In this document: positions 57,479-64,000 of the stretch, piece after piece
How positions within the stretch are numbered: the stretch's first letter is position 1
Layout of the letters: every line of letters begins with the position of its first letter
Origin: Puccinia triticina
Taxonomy: Eukaryota > Basidiomycota > Pucciniomycetes > Pucciniales > Pucciniaceae
Direction: 5' to 3'
DNA length: 64,000 nt
Assembly (NCBI RefSeq): GCF_026914185.1
Contig: NC_070575.1
Coordinates: forward strand, 868,001-932,000
Program-made: the position numbers and the translations under genes
Notes under the pieces: generated by a model
Seen by the model: only the letters and a program-made list of their open reading frames with translations
Told to the model about the DNA's origin: nothing
Database searches by the model: none

Positions 57479-60440
57479 TCACCGCCGTAGGCCCAATTTG
57501 CTGATTGCGTCTTCCATCTTGTTGGGGCCGAGCTTTTTGGTGAAGATGTCCGCCTGCTGGTTGTTGGTGTTTGTCCACGTGATCTTGATGTTGTTTTTCC
57601 GGAAAAAATAATTAATGAAGTAGAAAGCGCGAATGAGGTACCGTGTCTTCTTTTTCGACGCGTTGTCGCCTGCTATGAGGATAGCCGTCTGATTGTCGCA
57701 ATAGATATTCATGGGGATGGTGTATTGAATGTCTTGAAGAAGTATAGCAATACCGGCGAGTTGCTGGGCACCCTCTGAGAGGGCAATATACTCAGCGGCA
57801 CAAGTTGAGAGAGCCACAACCTTTTGACGCTTTGCACCCCGCGCAATCAAATTTCCCAGATATTTGATGACAAAACCGGAAGTAGACCGCTCATGTTCTC
57901 CACCCCAGTTGGCGTCTGACCGCAAGTCGAGTGTTTCTCCACGGCTCCTAAATACCAACTTTGTAGACACAGACCACTTTAGATATCCTATCAAGTAATC
58001 CAGAGCTTCCCAATGTTTAACGGATGGATTATTGCTGTACCGTGCAATTAAGTTCACGCCGTAAGACAAGTCAGGTTGTCCCACATGCTAGATACATCAG
58101 CAAGCCAATTATTGAGCAATACTCCATTGGTGAAACTGGTTTGAAAGCGTTGATTTCCAATCCATTGTCTGGCAAAGTGCTTCTGCGCGGGTAAGCCGGT
58201 CTTTGGTAGTCTTTGAGTATCTGTTCAGCCAACCCAACCTGATCCATGATCACCTTGCCATCCCGGTCCACAATGTTCAATCCAACAAGCCGTTTCACCC
58301 CATTCGTCCACTTGATGTTCATCTCCTTCTGCATGCCGGTCCGTAGGTGGTCCAAAAGAGTCCTGTTCGATGCCACCGCCAGTCTGTCGTCCACGTGTAA
58401 CCAGATAATCACAAAATCCGCTCCAAGCCTGTACATTTACAGGGATTGCTCCAAATCCGACGCAACAAACCCCAGCTCTTCCATCTTCCCTTTGAAAAAC
58501 TTCCACCAACATCTCGCCGCCTGCTTTGTCCCGTACATTGCCTTTTTAAGCCTCATGATCTTGCCTTTCAACTCCGGCCGGATCTCAATTGGTGGCTGGA
58601 CGTATACCTCTTCATCAATTGGACTGTAGAGGTATGCGGAACTGAAGTCAAAAGTCGCCATAGGAAAGCTGAACTTGTTTGCCAGTGAAATTCATACGCG
58701 GAGCATATTCAAGGAGGCAGTCGGAGCGTACGTCTCGTTACAGTCTACGCCCATTTTCTGATTGAATCCCTTGGCGATGTATTGCGCACGGAATATTTCA
58801 CGGCCGCCCTTGGTCTCTGGGGGCTTAATGGTGAACACCCAACAACATCCAAGAGCTTTTGCCCCAGGAAACGGATCTACGGCCTCCCAGACTTCCAGTG
58901 AGTCGAATTTGCTAGCTTCGTATTCCGCAGCTCCCCGCCATTCAATAGCTTTTGGGCTCTTCAGCGCAGTCTTGATTGTCGAAGGAATGCGCCTATCCGT
59001 TGTGAGTACCAGTTCAGAGATTGCCTTCTTTTCTTGATTGTGTATTACGTCCGTTGGCTCTTCACCAAGCTTCAGAGCAATTTGATTTAGGATTGCATTC
59101 AAATCAGTGTCTTTTGGTTGTTCAACTACTGGTGCATTGATGGTCTGTCTTTTCTTGAAAGGTAGGTTGACGAATTCAGGAAACATAACTGCCGTTGAGT
59201 GAATGATTTTGTTCTTTGACGGCGACCAGAATAGCCACCCACCTCCCGTGGGGGGAAAACCAATCAGCTGAGCATCTTGAGCACGTTCGTCCAGCTTATC
59301 TCGGTTTTCTTTGGGAACAAGAACAATTGCCATCGCGCCAAACGGGTAAGTTTGCTTGGGTCGACCTCTATACCGTGGAGTTGAGTTAACGGCGAATCTT
59401 CAATCTTACTGTTTGGGATTCTATTGTGAATATAGGACGCTGCTTGGTACGCGAAACTCCAGAACGGTTTCGGCAGTCCACTCTTGTGTAGCATTGTACG
59501 GGCCATATCTCCCAGTGTTCAATTGACTTGCTCCACTTCACCATTTTGTTCAGGGCTGTACGGTGTCACCAGAGCGTAGTTGATACCTGTTGGTTTAAGC
59601 AGCTTCTTCAGAGTACCGGTATATTCGGGAGTGTTGTCAGTCCGGATGTGTTTTGGGTACCTCACAATAGTGGTCTTGATATTGCTGATCCATTCCATGA
59701 TCTGCGTGGGATGATCTCTGCTAGACAGAATTGCCGTCCAGATGTAGGTAGTTGCATGGTCTCTCATTGTCAGGAGATATCGTCTCCCTGAGAGATCGTA
59801 CGGGAATGGTCCAGCAACGTCTGATACCAGCAAGTCCAGGGGCTTGTCTCGGGGAATGAGAGAATTTGAACCAGGTGATTTCCTGTCAAGGGCTTTCAAT
59901 TTTGCACATTGATCACAAAAAAAAGATTTCCAAGTTTTCTTCTCTAGTTCCTCCGGGAAGTGTAACCTCAAATATTTCCTCACAACGTCCTCAGAGACGT
60001 GGCCCAAACGTCAATGCCATAGATAGGGATCAAAAGAAGGTGTAGAAGTAATCTTATTTATTTCAAAAACTTCACTACACATGGCAATATACCAACAAAA
60101 GTTGTGGAATTTAGTGAGGAAGGGAATGTTTGAGGGGCTAATGAGGGTGGCTGTTTGACCTGAGAAAGCTAGAAGCCATCCCAAATCTGTCAGGCAGCCA
60201 ACCGAAAGAATCAAGCCATTGACTCCTGGGCAGTGATATACATCGTCGATTTCAATTGGACCCCTCGGCGTATTGATCCTCACACGTCCCCTGAATCTAA
60301 CGACAACAGTGCAGTTAGCCACCGCAAGCAAGATCGTTCTAGGTGTTGCTAGCTGTTCTCTGGTGATAAACATGTGAATGTTGCCACTCACATGGGTCGA
60401 AGCGCCAGAATCCAGGAGAACCTTGCTGTCATTGACCTCT
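57479..60440 (-). pseudogene. Copia pol region: protease, integrase, RT, RNase H
   Basis: Domains in order (minus strand) are aspartic protease VLLDSGASTHVSG (about 60380-60430); integrase zinc finger and core (GHVSEDVVRKY from 60005, FCDQCAKLK, then SDVAGPFPYD, HIRTDNTPEYTG and YSPEQNG to 59519); an RT N-terminal part to 58695; RT body YLYSPIDEEVYVQPP to LKKAMYGTKQAARCW; the catalytic HVDD (about 58390); and RNase H with LRSDANWGG, a CAAEY motif and IYCDNQTAI to the stop at 57479. Stops include TGA at 60011-60013 and 58692-58694, plus frameshifts near 59510, 59270, 58440 and 58080. It is not functional as it stands. Confidence 0.88.
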
Positions 60441-60559
60441 GGAACGTCGAGTTGGCATAAGCAGTTTTGAGGATAAGCAGGGCGATTTGGTGGAATGTAA
60501 TTGGAATGCGGTTGATTGTGGTCAACCGGAGGCGTTCCAATATGCTTCTGGTCAACATC

Positions 60560-61583
60560 GTCCCAGAAGGTGAGACAGTTGTTGTACCAGTGGCCTACCT
60601 GGAGGCAGTAATGGCAGGTGTTGCCATATCGTGCTTTGAGGTGTTCACTCGGGGCTTGTCCTCAAAACCTTGCTGCTTTCTCGGCGGACAGATTTTGCGG
60701 GCAATGCTCTTGTTGAGGGCGCGGGTGGTTTTGTTGAGGAGGGATCCGCTTGTGAGGTGGGGCATACCTCAGCTGTGGAGATCTCATAGCATGGACTGCA
60801 TTGATGTCCATTGGTACGTAACCATTGTTTGCCAACGGAGGAGCAACCTTATTCTTGTTCTTGCTTGACGCCGCATGGATAACCATCGTGACATTGCTGA
60901 AGGAGGGCTTCTCAATGGCTTCCAGCTTTTGATCCACTGTGAACTCAAAGGTTTGGACGTTGACACCGACCGGAGCAATGAAAGTCGCTTGGAGTAAGAG
61001 GCCGCCAAGCTTGTCTGCCGTCACCTTGTGCTGAAGAAGCTCAGCCATTACTCTACTCCATTTGGCTACGGAGATCTCGCTGCCGGGTGACTTGTCGGAT
61101 GCTAAAGTCAGCATTTGTTCGGCGAGAGAGAACTTGTGTCGTCGGTCTGTTCTGCTGCACTTTGTTTTCAGCAACTTGAAGATCTCCCAGGGCTCTTCCG
61201 TGTTGGTACCGTTCACGATTGCAAGAAGATCCGTTTTGATTGTCGCCCTGAACAACCTGGCAATGTTGTCCTGTTCGTCGCCAAGTCGGTCAGTGAAATT
61301 GCGCTCCTTGGCGGTGAACTTGTTGACCCAAAAGACATGTCGGAGGGTCCTGTTGACTTCTTTTTCCCAGATCTGAAAAAAAAACGCCATCGTAGTCCAA
61401 TTTTGAGGACTGGGAATTGGTGGCTTTGTGAGTGCCGAGAGGATCCTTGCAGAAGGCTCGGATGACAATCTCCGCACGTGAGATGGATGATGAGGAGGAG
61501 GTGTCTGAAGCGGGGATTTGTAGCTTTAGGTGGTCGATTTCTTGTCGAAGGGCAGCGAATTCTTCAGCTGTAGGGTTCGCCAT
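60560..61583 (-). pseudogene. Copia gag region with zinc knuckle, frameshifted
   Basis: The N-terminus (MANPTAEEF, 61583) reads in one phase to about 61385, where a run of nine A/T bases separates it from the second phase (VNRTLRHVFWVNKF onward to about 60662). A CCHC knuckle CHYCLQVGHWYNNC lies at about 60590-60635 in another phase. The homopolymer suggests either slippage or a sequencing error at the first shift. Confidence 0.75.
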
Positions 61584-61885
61584 TTCGACGTCTTGGATGG
61601 TGTTGAATGCCTGTTGACGTTGTTCTGATCAATTATCGAAGATTTGATCGATTTCTTGCTGGTGTAGTAAGCGTTGTTTTTCTAAGTCTTGTAATCTCTT
61701 TTCTCGTTCTTTTCTTTCTTCTTCTTCTAGTCTTTCTCTTTTTTCTTTCGCTTCTCTTTGATGCTTTTCAAGATTTGCTTGATGATCGAATCGCTTGCTA
61801 TTTCCAGCACCAGAAATCCACCCGAGTCGTATTCAACGCAAAGGACGATTGAGTACCCTGAGCCGCTAAGAGCCGGCTTTTAACC

Positions 61886-62204
61886 TATAAGGATGTGAAC
61901 CTGACGATAAGGAACACGTCGCGTCAGCACAGGCGCGGCACGGGTATCGGTCTCCAAACTTGGTTGATTGCTACTCACCTGACAATAAGGAACACGTCGC
62001 GTCAGCATGGGCACGGCACGGGTATTGGTCTCCAAACTTGGTAAAGAGAGAGAGAGGAGCCGGTACCCGGCTCTGCCAAGAGTAGACTATGTACAAGTGT
62101 AACGCCGCAGTAACTAGGTCTAAGGAAGTGAGAGATAAAGTTACGCGCGCATACAACTATGTACTAAGTTAGGTTTGCACTCTTGGATACCGTACACTCC
62201 AACA
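61886..62204 (-). repeat. 5' LTR of the copia element
   Basis: About 319 bp, five substitutions from the other LTR, all explicable as transitions at CpG sites. Confidence 0.88.
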
Positions 62205-62209
62205 CTTTT

Positions 62210-64000
62210 CAACAACAAGCAACTTGTATTCTTGCGCCAAGAAATACATGTGTATGCATGCGCTGCCGGACCGGGTGAAGAACATGCAGCTGCAGGTGAG
62301 CAGGCGACCTTCAACCACTCCAAACGGAGGCTGGTAATCAACTCAATATGACAGCTCGGTCGGCTTCAAAAAAGAGTCAACTTGGAACCAAGTTTCAAAG
62401 AAGGTCAAGCGCCAGTTCAGTTATCCCAATCAATGTAAGCAATTGTAAATAGAATGTAGAGAAACATATACATGGTTGTTAAATTTGAGAATATGAGTGC
62501 CAATCAGCTCCAAATACTCCTTGGTGAAACCTCTCGCCCGCTTCTTGGTGCTCTGTTGAAACTTATTGGCGCGTTGTTTGACAAATCCCGTGTTCACCTG
62601 GCAGTGATCCCTGCCGAAATCGGGCTTGACAACATCACAGAAAGTCTGAGTCAGCTCATCGATGCGGGGCCGCTCAGATGCAGAGATGTATTTGGATTTA
62701 AGGACACGGTGCCAGGCCTCCGCGTAATTGTTGGTATCCATTCCTTGGTGTGCGGTCTATTACAAGAAAGCAGAGAATCAGATCAATCCTAACTGATGAC
62801 GGAACAGGAAAACACGTGAGACAAGGCTTGCAGTTTGATAGTGTAACAACCAGTGCTTAATGTAAGTATACCACTGTGAATCAACATACTCGGCAAACTT
62901 CTTTGACACTTGCCGCCATTTGCTGAGATAGATCATCATTCGACTCTTTGGAAAATCGCCAGCATACAACACCTGTCGAAAGTCTTCCACTGCCTTGGAT
63001 CAACGGTGTATCCGCTGCGCTACGCTAAAAAAAGCGGCCTTTTAGCGTAGCGCAGCGGTTGACCGCTACATGACCAGACCAAAAAGCGATAGCGCAGCGA
63101 GAACACCTCTGCGCTACTCGCTACGCGCAGCGAGAACACCGCTGCGCTACTCGCTACGCGCAGCAATTGTCCGCTACCTCCCAGGGCCATTAGCGGAAGC
63201 GCAGCGAAAGCGAAAATTCGCTACGCTACCCGCTAAATTAGCGGATAGCAGAACAGTTTTATGTTCTAAACATGTTTTTATGTGGTTTAAAACCTTTTTC
63301 GAAAAGCGGCGCTGACCGCTACGTGTTCGCTTCTTTAGCGCGCTATTTTTTGATTTTTTTTCCGGAAAAATCAAAAAGCGCGTAGCGCAGCGATCTGCCC
63401 GCTGCGCGTAGCGCGTAGCGCAGCGACCCGAAAAATCGCTGCGCTACCCGCTTCGCTGCGCTAAACGCAGCGCAGCGGATACACCGTTGCTTGGATGATT
63501 GATTTCCTAAGTAGTTGACCGCTTTAGCCTTCAGTGCTTTCATGACGTGGAAAAAACACCAAAAGTGTCTTGGTGCATGTTCCATGAGGTCGCCGAACGC
63601 TGCCGAGATCGCCGTCTTGATAGCCAGAGCACAGTTGCTCATCACAGCAAGAGGCACAAGTCCGCAGGCAAATCGTATCCAAGTGAGTATGCGCTGAACC
63701 GGATCTCTGAGATGTTGCACATACAACAAAAAGTCAGGATTCATATCAGTTTCGTACTTTGACAGACAAGGAAAGGAGTTTTGAAGAATAAATTTTAGTA
63801 ATGGACACACTTAAATTGCTAGAGAGGTGGTAAAGGCCCAGCATACAGGCAACCCTTTGCCAGTGACGGGGTTGCGGATCAAGACCGTGTATAAGCTGAT
63901 TTTGCGGCCTTGGGAGAGGAAGCAGTTCTTCACCGTGTTGTGTGTTGCGTCAATGAATATCATGGTCTTGCCGTGTTCAAGCATCATTTTGCGTTGCCAT
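62210..64000 (-). pseudogene. Mutator-like (MULE) transposase, N-terminus beyond window, two insertions
   Basis: Reading down the minus strand from the edge, the MULE core begins with MIFIDATHNTV (first catalytic Asp), LYTVLIRNPVTGKGLPVCWAF, an intron (about 63815-63760), and a segment where PLAVMSNCALAIKTAI stands where the second Asp is expected (Asn at 63634-63636). FWCFFHVMKALKAKAVNYL follows. A 489-bp MITE splits the next helix (63001-63489). After it come FRQVLYAGDFPKSR, TNNYAEAWHRVLKSKY (about 62700), and after an intron a SWIM zinc finger (CSCMFF ... CIHMYFLAQEY, 62215-62300). Copia then interrupts, and the C-terminus lies at 56537-57132. MULE transposases cut and paste DNA with 9-bp duplications. 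Confidence 0.85.
63001..63489. mobile_element. 489-bp hAT-like MITE, CAAC group, in the MULE gene
   Basis: Ends CAACGGTGTATCCGCTGCGC and its inverse are followed by AGCGTAGCGCAGCGG-type words throughout. CTTGGAT lies on both sides (62994-63000 and 63490-63496), a perfect 7-bp duplication. Removing the element and one duplicate rejoins the MULE reading frame, confirming the boundaries. Confidence 0.9.

Larger units (their letters stand above)
57134..62204 (-). mobile_element. Ty1/copia retrotransposon, degenerate
   Basis: LTRs of about 319 bp at 57134-57452 and 61886-62204 flank gag-pol on the minus strand. In minus orientation the LTR begins TGTTGGAG and a G-rich polypurine tract (57453-57465) precedes the 3' LTR. 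The outer flanks share CTTTT (57128-57132 and 62205-62209) as a probable 5-bp duplication, with a one-base uncertainty at the left border. It is inserted in the Mutator-like transposase gene. Coding regions carry several stops and frameshifts. Confidence 0.88.

Noticed and set aside
62994..63496. 8-bp rather than 7-bp duplication for the 489-bp element
   Set aside because: The eighth base differs on either side whichever way the border is shifted (CCTTGGAT against CTTGGATG).

Overview
The window looks like a transposon-rich chromosome segment of a basidiomycete, most likely a rust fungus (Pucciniales). This is inferred from multi-exon genes with short GT-AG introns and CTAAC-like branch points, a eukaryotic FGAM synthase, a (6-4)-type photolyase, an intron-containing tRNA, and dense nested fungal transposons of every major class. 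No species-level marker was found, so the taxon is an inference.

Host genes sit mainly in the left third: an unknown signal-anchor protein (447-2171), a multi-span membrane protein (6542-7924), a (6-4) photolyase/cryptochrome on the minus strand (8460-11014) facing FGAM synthase on the plus strand (12033-16319), an intron-containing tRNA-Gln(CTG) (16859-16957), and a PLC-like phosphodiesterase on the minus strand (17624-20008). One further host gene, a glycoside hydrolase family 2 enzyme (about 29440-34162, minus), is a pseudogene carrying two transposon insertions and several stops.

The remainder is mobile DNA. It includes a complete hAT transposon with an uninterrupted 12-exon transposase and a perfect 8-bp target duplication (37148-40797); Helitron helicase relics (23973-25605; 49194-49860; 49999-51990); a gag-only LTR element with a 5-bp target duplication (53282-56533); a solo LTR (46900-47645); a copia element with stops and frameshifts (57134-62204); and a Mutator-like transposase gene running off the right edge, itself broken by two insertions. 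Small non-autonomous elements fall into families defined by their ends and target duplications: GGAGGACTTCCCG with 3 bp, CACCAGG with 3 bp (TAA), CTAACTTAAC with 9 bp, GGCCCCGTTTGG with TAA, GGGCCTGTACCATA with TTA, GAGCATCTCCACC with TA, and a group starting CAA(C/G) with a 7-bp duplication.

The nesting gives a relative history. The Mutator-like gene was invaded by copia, by a 489-bp CAAC element, and just past its stop codon by the gag-only LTR element, which later received a 389-bp CAAC element. Many stops in the relics are CGA-to-TGA, and all differences between the copia LTRs are explained by CpG decay, suggesting CpG-biased mutation of repeats.
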